Below, one piece after another: positions 8,952 to 16,874 of a DNA stretch of 52,494 nt (the stretch's first letter is position 1; the number at the start of each line of letters is the position of its first letter). The stretch spans positions 1 through 52,494 of the forward strand of contig JAUXVF010000006.1 in NCBI GenBank assembly GCA_030680355.1, given 5' to 3'. Position numbers and translations under genes: made by a program. This stretch comes from Caulobacter sp. Lineage in GTDB: Bacteria; Pseudomonadota; Alphaproteobacteria; Caulobacterales; Caulobacteraceae. The notes beneath the pieces were generated by a model. The model saw nothing but the letters and a program-made list of their open reading frames with translations. It was not told the DNA's origin and made no database searches.

Positions 8952-9215
8952 TTACATGGCCGCGATGCGGGCGGCGATCTGGCGCATGAAGCCGCCCATC
9001 AGAGCGCCCATCAGCGGCAGGAAGATCAGCAGCGAGACGAAGATCGCCACGATCTTGGGGGCATAGACCAGGGTCGCTTCCTGGATCTGGGTCAGGGCCT
9101 GAAACAGGCCGATGCTCACGCCGACGACCAGGCCGACGATCAGCACGGGCGCCGACAACTGCAACGTCAGCCAGATGGCGTCGCGCGCGACGTCAAGAAC
9201 CTCGGCGCCGTTCAT
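8952..9215 (-). CDS. fliQ: Flagellar export gate protein FliQ
   Basis: Small two-helix membrane protein of the export gate, 87 residues. It shows the two hydrophobic hairpin segments and the conserved core GLFQALTQIQEATLVYAPK. I chose the ATG at 9213-9215 because GTGAGG lies six bases upstream. A GTG at 9227 in the same frame would be part of that ribosome binding site. It is the first gene of fliQ-fliR-flhB-cckA, 51 bp downstream of a CtrA-type box. In Caulobacter fliQR is a known early CtrA-activated flagellar operon. Confidence 0.95.
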   Translation of the reverse strand: MNGAEVLDVARDAIWLTLQLSAPVLIVGLVVGVSIGLFQALTQIQEATLVYAPKIVAIFVSLLIFLPLMGALMGGFMRQIAARIAAM

Positions 9216-9230
9216 GAAAAGCCTCACAGG

Positions 9231-9284
9231 GAATCGGAAATCAGTCCGGAGACTGTGCGCGGGTTATGGTTAATACGGGTTTAC
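9231..9284 (-). promoter_or_regulatory. CtrA-type box and GANTC site in the fliQ promoter
   Basis: Read on the minus strand, 9284-9266 is GTAA-N7-TTAACCAT. The Caulobacter CtrA consensus is TTAA-N7-TTAA, with TTAACCAT as the preferred right half, so this differs at one base. It ends 51 bp before the fliQ ATG, which suits a box overlapping the -35 region. A GAATC (GANTC, CcrM methylation) site lies between them at 9231-9235. The box also lies 31 bp upstream of the divergent glycerate kinase start, so it could act on both genes. Confidence 0.8.
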
Positions 9285-9314
9285 GGACGGCGCGCGGCGA
9301 CCCAGGCTGGCCCC

Positions 9315-10160
9315 GTGATCGACACCGCCCTCACCGACCTGATCGTCGACCTGGCCGCTGCCCGCGCGCGGCCCGACCGGCCGCCCCTGATCGGCGTCTC
9401 CGGCTCCCAGGGATCTGGCAAGACCACCCTGGCCGCCGCGGTCGCGAGGCGGATAAACGCGGCCGCCTTTTCCCTGGACGACGTCTATCTGACCCAGGCC
9501 GAGCGGCGGACGCTGGCGGCGGCGGCGCACCCGCTGTTCCTGGTGCGCGGACCACCAGGAACGCACGACCTGGACCTGGCTGATCGCACCGTGGCCGCCC
9601 TCCGCGCCGCCCGGGACGGCGATGAAACGCCGCTGCCCCGCTTCGACAAGCTGCGGGACGAACGGGCGCCGGAGGGCGAATGGCCGGTCTTTCGCGGCCG
9701 ACCGGAGGCGGTCGTTATCGACGGCTGGTGCCTGGGGGCCCTATCGCAGGACGCGGCGACGCTGGCCGCGTCGATCAACGACCTCGAGCGCGACGCCGAT
9801 CCCCACGCCATCTGGCGCAGCTATGCCGACCAGCAGCTGGCCGGGCGCTACCAGGCCTTCTTCGCGGGGTTCGACGCCATCGTCTTTCTCGCCGCCCCCG
9901 CGTTCGAGACCGTGCTCGACTGGCGGTGCGAGCAGGAGGCCGGGCTGCTGGGCGTCACGCCCGACCAGCTTCCCGACGGGCGACGGGCGGAACTGGCCCG
10001 GTTCATCCAGCATTTCGAACGGATCACCCGCCATATGCTGGACGGCGGGGTGCGCGCCGATGTCCTCGTCCGGCTCGACGACCGCCGGCGGACGCTGGCC
10101 ATCGAAACACCGGGCGAGCACGAAAAAGGGGCGGCTCTCGCCGCCCCCATTCCGCGTTAG
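9315..10160 (+). CDS. P-loop kinase, probable D-glycerate 3-kinase (GLYK/YggC-like)
   Basis: Cytosolic P-loop kinase of about 281 residues. Walker A is GVSGSQGSGKTT (about 27-38). FSLDDVYLT follows as the substrate/Mg loop, and GPPGTHDLDL and VIDGWCLG are typical of the plant/fungal-type D-glycerate 3-kinase and uridine-kinase-like group. It would make 3-phosphoglycerate from glycerate. The GTG at 9315 is the best fit because the longer frame to 9255 runs across the CtrA box. The substrate is inferred from family resemblance only. It is divergent from fliQ and convergent with the small secreted protein gene, with only 15 bp between stops. Confidence 0.75.
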   Translation: MIDTALTDLIVDLAAARARPDRPPLIGVSGSQGSGKTTLAAAVARRINAAAFSLDDVYLTQAERRTLAAAAHPLFLVRGPPGTHDLDLADRTVAALRAARDGDETPLPRFDKLRDERAPEGEWPVFRGRPEAVVIDGWCLGALSQDAATLAASINDLERDADPHAIWRSYADQQLAGRYQAFFAGFDAIVFLAAPAFETVLDWRCEQEAGLLGVTPDQLPDGRRAELARFIQHFERITRHMLDGGVRADVLVRLDDRRRTLAIETPGEHEKGAALAAPIPR

Positions 10161-10175
10161 CGGTTTTGGCAGGCT

Positions 10176-10631
10176 CTAGCGGTGACCGCCGCGACGGTCC
10201 TGGCTACGGCCGTAGCCCTGGCCATAGCGGGCGCCGTTGCGGTTGCCGTCGCGCATCTCGGCGTAGACCCGGCGTTCCAGACGATCCAGGCGACCATCAA
10301 GGATGGCGACTTCCCGGCGGTCGAGGCCGCGGGTGGCCCGGAAGCGATACTCGAGCCGGGCGATCTGGCGGAACTCGCCGCGCAGCGCGCGGGCTTCATA
10401 AGGGTTGAGGCGACCGGTGCGCATGCCGCGCTGGATACGGGTGCTGATGACCGCCTGCCTGGCATCGATGGCCCTCGAGGCCTGCCTCATGCCGCCCTGG
10501 CGGTAGCCGTGGTTCGGACCATGCTGGGCGCCGTAGCCAGGGCGGTCGCCATTGTGAGCCGGACGGGCTTCGGCGGCGCCAGCGGCGGCGAGGGTGGCGA
10601 CAGCGGCGGCTGCGATAAGAATCTTCTTCAT
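10176..10631 (-). CDS. Small secreted Arg/Gly-rich protein of unknown function
   Basis: 151-residue protein with a clear Sec signal peptide (MKKILIAAAAVATLAAAGAA, cut near EARPA). The mature part is very basic: Gly/His/Arg-rich at the start, two helical stretches around residues 55-125 with regularly spaced Arg, and a Gly/Arg/Tyr-rich tail. AAGGAG sits eight bases before the ATG. I do not recognise the family. The helical Arg pattern recalls small periplasmic proteins common in Caulobacterales and sphingomonads. A plus-strand frame over the same bases lacks these features and is rejected. Confidence 0.75.
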   Translation of the reverse strand: MKKILIAAAAVATLAAAGAAEARPAHNGDRPGYGAQHGPNHGYRQGGMRQASRAIDARQAVISTRIQRGMRTGRLNPYEARALRGEFRQIARLEYRFRATRGLDRREVAILDGRLDRLERRVYAEMRDGNRNGARYGQGYGRSQDRRGGHR

Positions 10632-10710
10632 GGTCTCTACTCCTTCGGATTTGCTCGCTCCCGGTGGGCTGGGGTGAGCGGGATGCGATGGAGCAAAGAT
10701 GGCAGGCGGG

Positions 10711-10732
10711 ACCTGAGCCTGACCTGAGCCTG
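10711..10732. repeat. Two tandem copies of an 11-bp unit
   Basis: The unit ACCTGAGCCTG occurs twice head to tail (10711-10721 and 10722-10732), upstream of the secreted-protein gene and just past the end of fliE. It could be a regulator site for the secreted protein, or slippage. Confidence 0.5.
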
Positions 10733-10764
10733 TCGTTATGTTGTGTTCACCCTGTCGCGGGCCG

Positions 10765-11067
10765 TCAGATCGGCATCCGCATAATCTCCTGATAGGCGGA
10801 GATCACCTGGTCGCGGACAGCCATCACCGTCTCGAGACTGGCCTCGGCGGACGAGATGGCGGTGACCACGTCAATCAGTTCGGCCTTGCCCGAAACCTGG
10901 GCGGCGATCTGGGTCTCGGCCGCCTTCGACGCCTGGGTCGCGTCGCTCATGACCGACTTGAGCAGCTCGCCAAAGCCCTGACCCCCCGTGGCGGCGCCGG
11001 TGATTCCGGGCGCGGCGGCGCTGGAGGCGGCGGCGTAGGCCTTGGCGGCGGCGAGTGCGGTCAGCAT
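10765..11067 (-). CDS. fliE: Flagellar hook-basal body protein FliE
   Basis: 100-residue protein that joins the MS ring to the proximal rod. It is Ala-rich at the N-terminus, followed by the helical FliE core ([20 protein letters not shown], then [20 protein letters not shown] and [17 protein letters not shown]). The C-terminal EIMRMPI is characteristic. It lies 10 bp after flgC in the order flgB-flgC-fliE, the usual alphaproteobacterial arrangement. Confidence 0.95.
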   Translation of the reverse strand: MLTALAAAKAYAAASSAAAPGITGAATGGQGFGELLKSVMSDATQASKAAETQIAAQVSGKAELIDVVTAISSAEASLETVMAVRDQVISAYQEIMRMPI

Positions 11068-11077
11068 GGCTCAGGGC

Positions 11078-11497
11078 TCACTTTCGGAGCAGGTCGAGGG
11101 TGCGCATCTGCATGGAGCGCGCCGTCTCGATGACGTTGAGGTTGGCTTCGTAGGCCCGCTGGGCCTCCTTCATGTCGAGCGCCTCGATGAGCGGGTCGAC
11201 GTTGGGCAACTTGACGTAACCCTGCGGGTCGGCGGCGGGGTGGCCGGGATCGAAGGTGGAGCGAAACGCGCCCCGGTCGGCCTCGACCTTGGACATGCTG
11301 ACGCCCTCGCCGCCGTCGACGGCCTTGGGCGCAAACACCGGCACCTGGCGACGATAGGGGTCGCCGCCGGCCGTACGCGCGGTCGAATTGGCGTTGGCCA
11401 GGTTCTCGGCGATGATCCGCATCCGCGCCTGCTGGGCGCGCATGCCGGAGGCCGCGACACGCATGGCAGCATCGGCCTGGGAGTTGATTTCAGCCAT
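11078..11497 (-). CDS. flgC: Flagellar proximal rod protein FlgC
   Basis: 139-residue rod protein, exported by the flagellar type III system. The N-terminal rod signature reads AASGMRAQQARMRIIAENLA followed by NANSTART. The C-terminal helix (EAQRAYEANLNVIETARSMQ) is the matching D0 helix. The central PYRRQ and YVKLPNVDP segments are typical of FlgC. It lies between flgB and fliE with gaps of about 10 bp on each side. Confidence 0.96.
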   Translation of the reverse strand: MAEINSQADAAMRVAASGMRAQQARMRIIAENLANANSTARTAGGDPYRRQVPVFAPKAVDGGEGVSMSKVEADRGAFRSTFDPGHPAADPQGYVKLPNVDPLIEALDMKEAQRAYEANLNVIETARSMQMRTLDLLRK

Positions 11498-11508
11498 CTA
11501 GTCTTCCC

Positions 11509-11931
11509 TCAACGTCCGGGCGGACGGGACGCCATCCGCAGCAGCGCCATCGACTTCTGATAGAAACCGATGGCCGCGTCGTATTGCATCCGCGACTCGG
11601 CCATCTTGATCATCTGGTCCTCGAGCACGACGCCGTTGCCGTCCAGGGTGACCTCGGAATCAGGCGTCCGCACCGGACGCCCCCCGCTCGGGCTGGTCGG
11701 CCGGCGAGGGCTTCCCGCCAGATGCACCGGCGTCGTGCGGGCCGGCTGCAACATGGCCAGGCCCGCCTGCGACTGCACCTGGGCGGAGAAGTTGAAGCTC
11801 TTGAGGTCACGGGCGGCGTAGCCCGGCGTATCGGCATTGGCCACGTTCTGGGCGATCACCTTCTGACGCTCGCCCAGATAGCCGAGGCGCTCGCGGAGCA
11901 TCGCAAACAGGGGAATGCCAGAAATATCCAT
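11509..11931 (-). CDS. flgB: Flagellar proximal rod protein FlgB
   Basis: Rod protein of 140 residues. After MDISGIPLFAML comes the rod signature QKVIAQNVANADTPGYAARD, and the C-terminal helix reads MQYDAAIGFYQKSMALLRMA. The ATG at 11929-11931 matches the normal FlgB N-terminus. An upstream GTG (11964) would place the first codons inside the TTAA-N7-TTAA box and adds an unlikely NPVCSPSPP stretch. It is first gene of flgB-flgC-fliE. The ribosome binding site is weak. Confidence 0.95.
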   Translation of the reverse strand: MDISGIPLFAMLRERLGYLGERQKVIAQNVANADTPGYAARDLKSFNFSAQVQSQAGLAMLQPARTTPVHLAGSPRRPTSPSGGRPVRTPDSEVTLDGNGVVLEDQMIKMAESRMQYDAAIGFYQKSMALLRMASRPPGR

Positions 11932-11952
11932 TGGCGGAGATGGTGAACAAAC

Positions 11953-11971
11953 AGGGTTAATCACGCCTTAA
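11953..11971. promoter_or_regulatory. Perfect TTAA-N7-TTAA CtrA box between flgB and fliO
   Basis: TTAA at 11957-11960 and 11968-11971 are separated by exactly seven bases. On the minus strand the second half extends to TTAACCCT (11960-11953), close to TTAACCAT. The box is only 22 bp from the flgB start but 61 bp from the fliO ATG. Spacing therefore favours the fliO-fliP promoter, while sequence polarity favours flgB. It may serve both divergent operons. Confidence 0.75.
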
Positions 11972-12031
11972 GGGTTGCAGCGCAGAGGTTGATGATCCGT
12001 ATCGGCGCCCGACCTTTGAGCTCTCCGCCTC

Positions 12032-12328
12032 ATGAATTTCGTTGAAATCATCCGCATGGTCGCCGCCCTGGCGGTGACGCTGGGGCTTGTCGGCCTGGCG
12101 GCGGTGGTCATGCGCCGCTTTGGTCCCGAAGCGATGTCCCGCTTTCAGATGTCCCGCAAGGACCGCCGGCTCACCCTGGTCGAGACCCTGGTGCTCGATC
12201 CCGCCCGGCGGCTGGTGCTGGTGCGGCTCGACAATGAAGAGCGTCTGATCCTGCTGGGCGAGGGCCGCACGCTGGAAACCCTCAAGGCCGCGCCCCGCCG
12301 CCGCAAGTCACCGGAGACCGTCGCCTGA
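12032..12328 (+). CDS. fliO: Flagellar biosynthesis protein FliO
   Basis: 98-residue protein with one N-terminal membrane segment (about residues 7-28) followed by a small basic cytoplasmic domain (RRLTLVETLVLDPARRLVLV and EERLILLGEG), the usual FliO layout. FliO assists assembly of FliP into the export gate. Its TGA (12326-12328) shares one base with the fliP ATG (12328-12330), so the two are translationally coupled. Confidence 0.9.
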   Translation: MNFVEIIRMVAALAVTLGLVGLAAVVMRRFGPEAMSRFQMSRKDRRLTLVETLVLDPARRLVLVRLDNEERLILLGEGRTLETLKAAPRRRKSPETVA

Positions 12329-13137
12329 TGCGCGCCGCCCTCATTCGCCTCTGGAAGGCCGCCTGCGCCGTCGACGCCCGGGACATCCGGCGCGCGGCCC
12401 TGCTGGCCCTGGCGACCACCGCCGTCAGCCTGGTTGTCCCCGCCACGGCGCTGGCCCAGGCGGTGAACATCGATCTCGGCTCCGGCTCTGGTCTGACCGA
12501 ACGCGTGGTCCAGATGATCGGGCTGCTGACCGTTCTGTCGCTGGCCCCCTCGATCGTCATCATGACCACCAGCTTCGTGCGGATCGTGGTCGTGCTCAGC
12601 CTTTTGCGCACGGCCCTGGGCCTGCAACAAAGCCCGCCCAACGCCGTCATCATCAGCCTGTCGCTGTTTTTGACCGCCATCGTGATGGGGCCGACCCTGC
12701 AGCGCAGCTACGACGAAGGCGTCCGGCCGCTGCTCGATCAACAGATCGAACTGTCCCAGGCCTTCGACGCGGCCGGTGAGCCGGTCAAGGCCTTCATGCT
12801 GGGTCAGGTCGACCGCGATGACCTCGCCCTGTTCGTCCGGCTGTCGAAGATCGACAAGCCCGCGACCCTGCAGGACACGCCGATCCGGGTCGTCACGCCG
12901 GCCTTCATGATCAGCGAGCTGAAGCGGGCCTTCGAGATCGGCTTCCTGCTGTTCGTGCCGTTCCTGGTCATCGATCTGGTGGTGGCCAGCGTGCTGATGA
13001 GCATGGGCATGATGATGCTGCCGCCCGTGGTCGTCAGCCTGCCGTTCAAACTGATATTCTTCGTGCTCGTCGATGGCTGGCGACTGGTCGCCGGATCGCT
13101 CGTCGAGAGCTTCCACCGAGGCGCCGGGGCAGGCTAG
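12328..13137 (+). CDS. fliP: Flagellar export gate protein FliP
   Basis: 269-residue export-gate membrane protein. It has a cleavable N-terminal signal segment ending near ATALAQA, the conserved SLLRTALGLQQSPPNAVI block, and the C-terminal SELKRAFEIGFLLFVPFLVI and MGMMMLPP motifs. It starts on the last base of the fliO stop. Its TAG (13135-13137) overlaps the stop codon of the convergent TPR gene in the tetramer CTAG. Confidence 0.97.
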   Translation: MRAALIRLWKAACAVDARDIRRAALLALATTAVSLVVPATALAQAVNIDLGSGSGLTERVVQMIGLLTVLSLAPSIVIMTTSFVRIVVVLSLLRTALGLQQSPPNAVIISLSLFLTAIVMGPTLQRSYDEGVRPLLDQQIELSQAFDAAGEPVKAFMLGQVDRDDLALFVRLSKIDKPATLQDTPIRVVTPAFMISELKRAFEIGFLLFVPFLVIDLVVASVLMSMGMMMLPPVVVSLPFKLIFFVLVDGWRLVAGSLVESFHRGAGAG

Positions 13138-16079
13138 CCCTTGGCGGCGGCCGCCGGCGGCGGCGGCGCTTCCGCGGCCCGGGTCGGGCTGGGCCCGCCA
13201 CCGGTCGGCGCGGGCTTTTCACGGAAATGCTGCTTCATGGTGGCGACCCAGCCGGCGAAGGTCTCGTTGTCCGCCACGGTGCGGCTGAACTCATTGACCG
13301 ACAGCGAACCGCCATCCATGCCAGCGAAGGCCACCCGCAGCGCTTCGGGATTGCGCGCGCCTTCGAACTTGGCGGCAAAGTGGTCCCGCAGGCGGACCAG
13401 GGCGGCGTCGTCGCCCGCGAGGCTATAGGCCACGCCGGCCCTCAGCAGCTTGGCCTCCTCGTCCGGCTTCAACGGATCGGCGGCCTTCCAGCGATCGGCC
13501 AGCGACCGCTCCAGCAACTGGCCGGCCTCGGCCCAGGCCTTGCCCTTCCAGGCGATCTCGGCGCGGATGTCCTGGGCTTCGGGTGAGCTGTCGGGCTCGA
13601 TGATCTCGGCGGCGGCGTCCAGCCGGCCCAGCGCCATCAGGGCGCGGGCGGTGATGATCCGGCGTTCGACATTGAGCGCCTTGGGCAGCACCGTCGTGCG
13701 GGAGCTGTTGATCGCCTGAAGCGCCTGTTCGGGCTTGCGGTCCATCAGGTAGATGAGCGCCAGGTCGGCCGAGACCTGGGCCTTGGGAACGCCGTCGAGA
13801 CGGTTTTCGACCTGGTATTTGAGCAGTTTGCCCGCGTCGGTCAGAAGATCGACGTCGACCAGGCGACGGACCATCTTGCGGACCATCAGGTCACCGTCCG
13901 CGCCCGGCGGCGTCAGCTCCTGGAAATCATAGAACAGGGCCAGCGACTGCACCGGCTCCAGGCCATCGGCCATGCCGTCGAGGAACAGCGCGCGGAAGGC
14001 GTTGTTCAGGTCAATCTGCAGCTGGACGGCCTGGGGCAGGTCGGGCAGCCGCGAGCCGGCTGACCGCAGCGCCTCAAGCGCCTCGCGATAGCGGCCCTGA
14101 CCCAGATAGAGCTGGCCGAGCGTGCGGATGGTCTCCAGTTCCGTCGCCCCGCCGCGCCAGCGATAGCGCAGGCCGTCGTAGGTCGCGGCCGCCTGAACCG
14201 GGGTGAGCTGGCCCAGTTCCTGTTTGATCCGCGTGGCCCGCAGCAGGGCCGGCGCGGCGAGATAGTCCAGCGGGGCCCTGGAGATCGCCATGTAGACGTT
14301 CAGGGCGCCCTTCTTGCGGCCGGTCGCCTCGAGCACCCGCGCCTGGATGAGGCGCGCGGCGAGTTGCTCGCTGGCCGGGAGGGTCTCGGCGAGGGCCTCG
14401 CGAATACGGAAACCGGCGCTGGCCAGGTCACCCAGCTCCAGGGCCGCCTCGGCGTCGGCGCGCAGGAACCGTGCCTTCCAGATCGGGGAAAACTGTCCGA
14501 TGGCCATCTCGCCGGCCGAAAACTTGGCGCGGGCGTCGGCCCACTGCCCGCTTCTGGCGGCGAGATAGCCACGCCACACCGCCGCGGAGGGATCGTCGGC
14601 CAGGATCGGCGTGGCGAAGTCGCTCTCGGCTTCCTGGTCGCGGCCGGCCATGACCCGGGCGATGCCGCGCAGGCCGCGAAACTCCGGCAGGCCGAACAGG
14701 GACTGCTGCTGACGGGCGGAGGCGTTGAGGACCCCGATGGCTTCGTAGCTGAGCTCGGTCCCGACCAGAAAACGGGCCAGGGCCAGGCGGGCCTCGACCG
14801 GCGCATCACGGCCCTTGCCCGCCTCCTCGGCGGCGGCGTCGGTCAGGGCCGCGTAGCGGGCCATGAATTCGCCCGCGCCGGTGTTGGCCCAGCTCTCGTC
14901 GATCAGGCCTGGCATGCCGGCCGCCTTCGGGGCGCTCGAAGCGACATCGATCTTGCGGGCCTTGGCGGATGCCGCCGACAGAGCCAGGCCGCTCGGCCGT
15001 CCGATGCGAACCAGGTCGCCGGCGATGGCCACCCGCAGATCGGTGGCGTAGGGCTCGATCGCCAGCCCCTGGAAGGTCGGCAGCAGCGCCATCTCGACAA
15101 AATCACGGCGCGAGACCAGCCCCTTGGACGGCGCCAGGGCCGTGACCACGGCGATCTTGTCGCCGACTTCGGGGTCGTCCAGCCAGACGGTGGCCGTGGC
15201 GCCGGCGAGCACCGCCGTGAGCGCCGCCTGCGCCGACTCGTCATCCCGTTCGACGCGAACCTTGCCGGCGGTGGTTTGCGGACCCGGGCCCAGCGCCAGA
15301 ATCCAGCTTGAGCCCTGGCCCACGATCGAAACCGGCGTCGTGCGCGGCGCGATGATGCGCACGGCCGAGTAGTCAGCCCCCTTGACCGCCTTCATGCCGG
15401 TGAACTGGGAAAGCCCGCGCGGGGCTTTGGAGATGTCCAGCGTGGCCGGGGCGTCAAAAACGATCCAGACCGCCTCGCCGCGCCGGAACACCGCCGCGCC
15501 GGTCGGCAGGGCCCAGTCGAACCGCAGCTTGACCTGACCGCGAAGGATCTCGGAGGTCATGTGCACGACGCCGCCCGGCGGCATCGGATCGGGGCGTCCC
15601 GCCCGCGGTTCAGGCTCCAGCGGCGCCTCGGGTTCAGCCTCCGCCGTCGCCGGATGCGCCGGCTCGGCCGCGGCCTTGGCTTCGGGACGCTTGAACAGAT
15701 TGACGAACACAGCCCCTTCGTCGGAGCCGACGGTGGCCTCGGCCTCGTCGGCCATCAGCAGGTCGATCTCCAGCCCGCCGCCGACGTGCCGGACCTCGGC
15801 GCCCTTCAGCCACCGGGGCGGCAGGACGCGCAGGTTGGAGACATCGGGATTGGCGTCGCGGCTGAACCTGAGGGTCAGGGTCTGGCCGGTGCGGCGGGTC
15901 GAGACGCGGGCGCCGCCGGCCCAGTGGAATTCGATCCGCGAAAAGGTCCGGGTCTGAGCGGTGCGAACCTCCAGGGCCGGGCGCGCGGCAATGGCCGGCG
16001 TCGGCGACAACACCGGCGCCGACACCGCGACGATGCAGGCCGCGGCAACGCCCGAGCGTAGGAGGGCGCGAAGGGTCAC
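13134..16079 (-). CDS. Large exported TPR-like protein in the fliLM operon
   Basis: 981-residue protein of undefined function, last in the fliL-fliM operon. It starts with GTG (16077-16079) directly beside the motE stop. The N-terminus is a signal peptide (about 1-31, ending AIAARPA). Residues about 35-130 and 170-265 look beta-rich, separated by a Pro/Glu/Ala linker. From about 395 to 930 there are helical repeats of TPR type (for example LGDLASAGFRIREAL, LGQGRYREALEALRSAG, LMDRKPEQALQAINSS, LGRLDAAAEIIEPD). The tail is Pro/Ala-rich. A periplasmic scaffold for the motor or stator is an inference from signal peptide plus operon. The pair of N-terminal beta modules may resemble AMIN-like domains. 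Confidence 0.8.
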   Translation of the reverse strand: MTLRALLRSGVAAACIVAVSAPVLSPTPAIAARPALEVRTAQTRTFSRIEFHWAGGARVSTRRTGQTLTLRFSRDANPDVSNLRVLPPRWLKGAEVRHVGGGLEIDLLMADEAEATVGSDEGAVFVNLFKRPEAKAAAEPAHPATAEAEPEAPLEPEPRAGRPDPMPPGGVVHMTSEILRGQVKLRFDWALPTGAAVFRRGEAVWIVFDAPATLDISKAPRGLSQFTGMKAVKGADYSAVRIIAPRTTPVSIVGQGSSWILALGPGPQTTAGKVRVERDDESAQAALTAVLAGATATVWLDDPEVGDKIAVVTALAPSKGLVSRRDFVEMALLPTFQGLAIEPYATDLRVAIAGDLVRIGRPSGLALSAASAKARKIDVASSAPKAAGMPGLIDESWANTGAGEFMARYAALTDAAAEEAGKGRDAPVEARLALARFLVGTELSYEAIGVLNASARQQQSLFGLPEFRGLRGIARVMAGRDQEAESDFATPILADDPSAAVWRGYLAARSGQWADARAKFSAGEMAIGQFSPIWKARFLRADAEAALELGDLASAGFRIREALAETLPASEQLAARLIQARVLEATGRKKGALNVYMAISRAPLDYLAAPALLRATRIKQELGQLTPVQAAATYDGLRYRWRGGATELETIRTLGQLYLGQGRYREALEALRSAGSRLPDLPQAVQLQIDLNNAFRALFLDGMADGLEPVQSLALFYDFQELTPPGADGDLMVRKMVRRLVDVDLLTDAGKLLKYQVENRLDGVPKAQVSADLALIYLMDRKPEQALQAINSSRTTVLPKALNVERRIITARALMALGRLDAAAEIIEPDSSPEAQDIRAEIAWKGKAWAEAGQLLERSLADRWKAADPLKPDEEAKLLRAGVAYSLAGDDAALVRLRDHFAAKFEGARNPEALRVAFAGMDGGSLSVNEFSRTVADNETFAGWVATMKQHFREKPAPTGGGPSPTRAAEAPPPPAAAAKG

Positions 16080-16874
16080 CTACCCCGCCTTGGCAGGGGG
16101 TGTCGCGGCCGGGGCGGCGGCGGTCGCCTTGGGCGCGGCCGTCGCCTTGGGCGCGGCGGCGGTCTGGGCCGGCGGCGGCGCGATGGCGGCGCGAGCGTCG
16201 TTGAGAGAGGTGTTGGCGGTAAAGCGCTTGGCCAGGCTCTCGGTCATCTTGTTGGCCTCGGCCGGCGCCATCTGGGCGAGGATCGCGGCCAGCGCGCGCT
16301 CCTTCATCTTTTCGGCGATGGGCAGCCGCACCGAGTCGTCCAGCAGCGTCATGCGGGCCGCGGCGTCCTTGGGCTTCATGGCCGAAAAGACGGCGACCAG
16401 CCGCAGAATCTCGGCCTGTTGCTGCGAGTCGGCCTGACCCAGCAGGCCCTCGATGTCGCCCTTCAACCCCGTCAACGCCTTGACCCGCGCATCGAGTTTG
16501 GCCTCGGCGGCGGCAAGCAGCTTCAGCTGCAGGTCGATGCCGTCTTCGCGGAGGTCGAGCTCGCCGCGGCGGACGCCAAGGCTTTGGAGCATCTGCAGTT
16601 CGGCGGGAGACAGGTTCGCCTCGCGCGCCAGTTCGGCGGCCGTCGGCGCACAGGCCGCGACCGGTTTGGGACCAGCGGCGGCGGCGGGCGCGGCTTCAAG
16701 CGCGACTTCAGCGGGACTGGCGGCGGGAAGCTTCCCTCCAACCAGATCTTCGGCATAGGCCCGCGCGCCCGTGACCATGTCGGGCAGCGACCGGGCGCCG
16801 GCCAGGGCGTTGACCCCCAGGACGCCGATGATGGCGACGCCGGCGAGGGGCAGGATACGGGGCATGTTTTTCAT
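16080..16874 (-). CDS. motE: MotE-like flagellar protein (MgtE N-domain-like)
   Basis: 264-residue protein with an N-terminal signal/membrane segment (about 7-25), an Ala/Pro-rich spacer, a coiled coil (about 95-150) and a helical MgtE-N-like segment (ILRLVAVFSAMKPKDAAARM, then AAILAQMAPAEANKMTESL). The tail is Ala/Pro/Lys repeats. Alphaproteobacterial MotE is a periplasmic chaperone that stabilises the motor protein MotC, so a role in stator or motor function is likely. The start overlaps the upstream stop by ATGA (16871-16874). The gene name is by family resemblance, and no motC is in the window. Confidence 0.7.
   Translation of the reverse strand: MKNMPRILPLAGVAIIGVLGVNALAGARSLPDMVTGARAYAEDLVGGKLPAASPAEVALEAAPAAAAGPKPVAACAPTAAELAREANLSPAELQMLQSLGVRRGELDLREDGIDLQLKLLAAAEAKLDARVKALTGLKGDIEGLLGQADSQQQAEILRLVAVFSAMKPKDAAARMTLLDDSVRLPIAEKMKERALAAILAQMAPAEANKMTESLAKRFTANTSLNDARAAIAPPPAQTAAAPKATAAPKATAAAPAATPPAKAG

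Noticed and set aside
7183..9066. Plus-strand frame of 627 codons opposite flhB-fliR
   Set aside because: His/Gly/Gln-rich antisense shadow across several real minus-strand genes.
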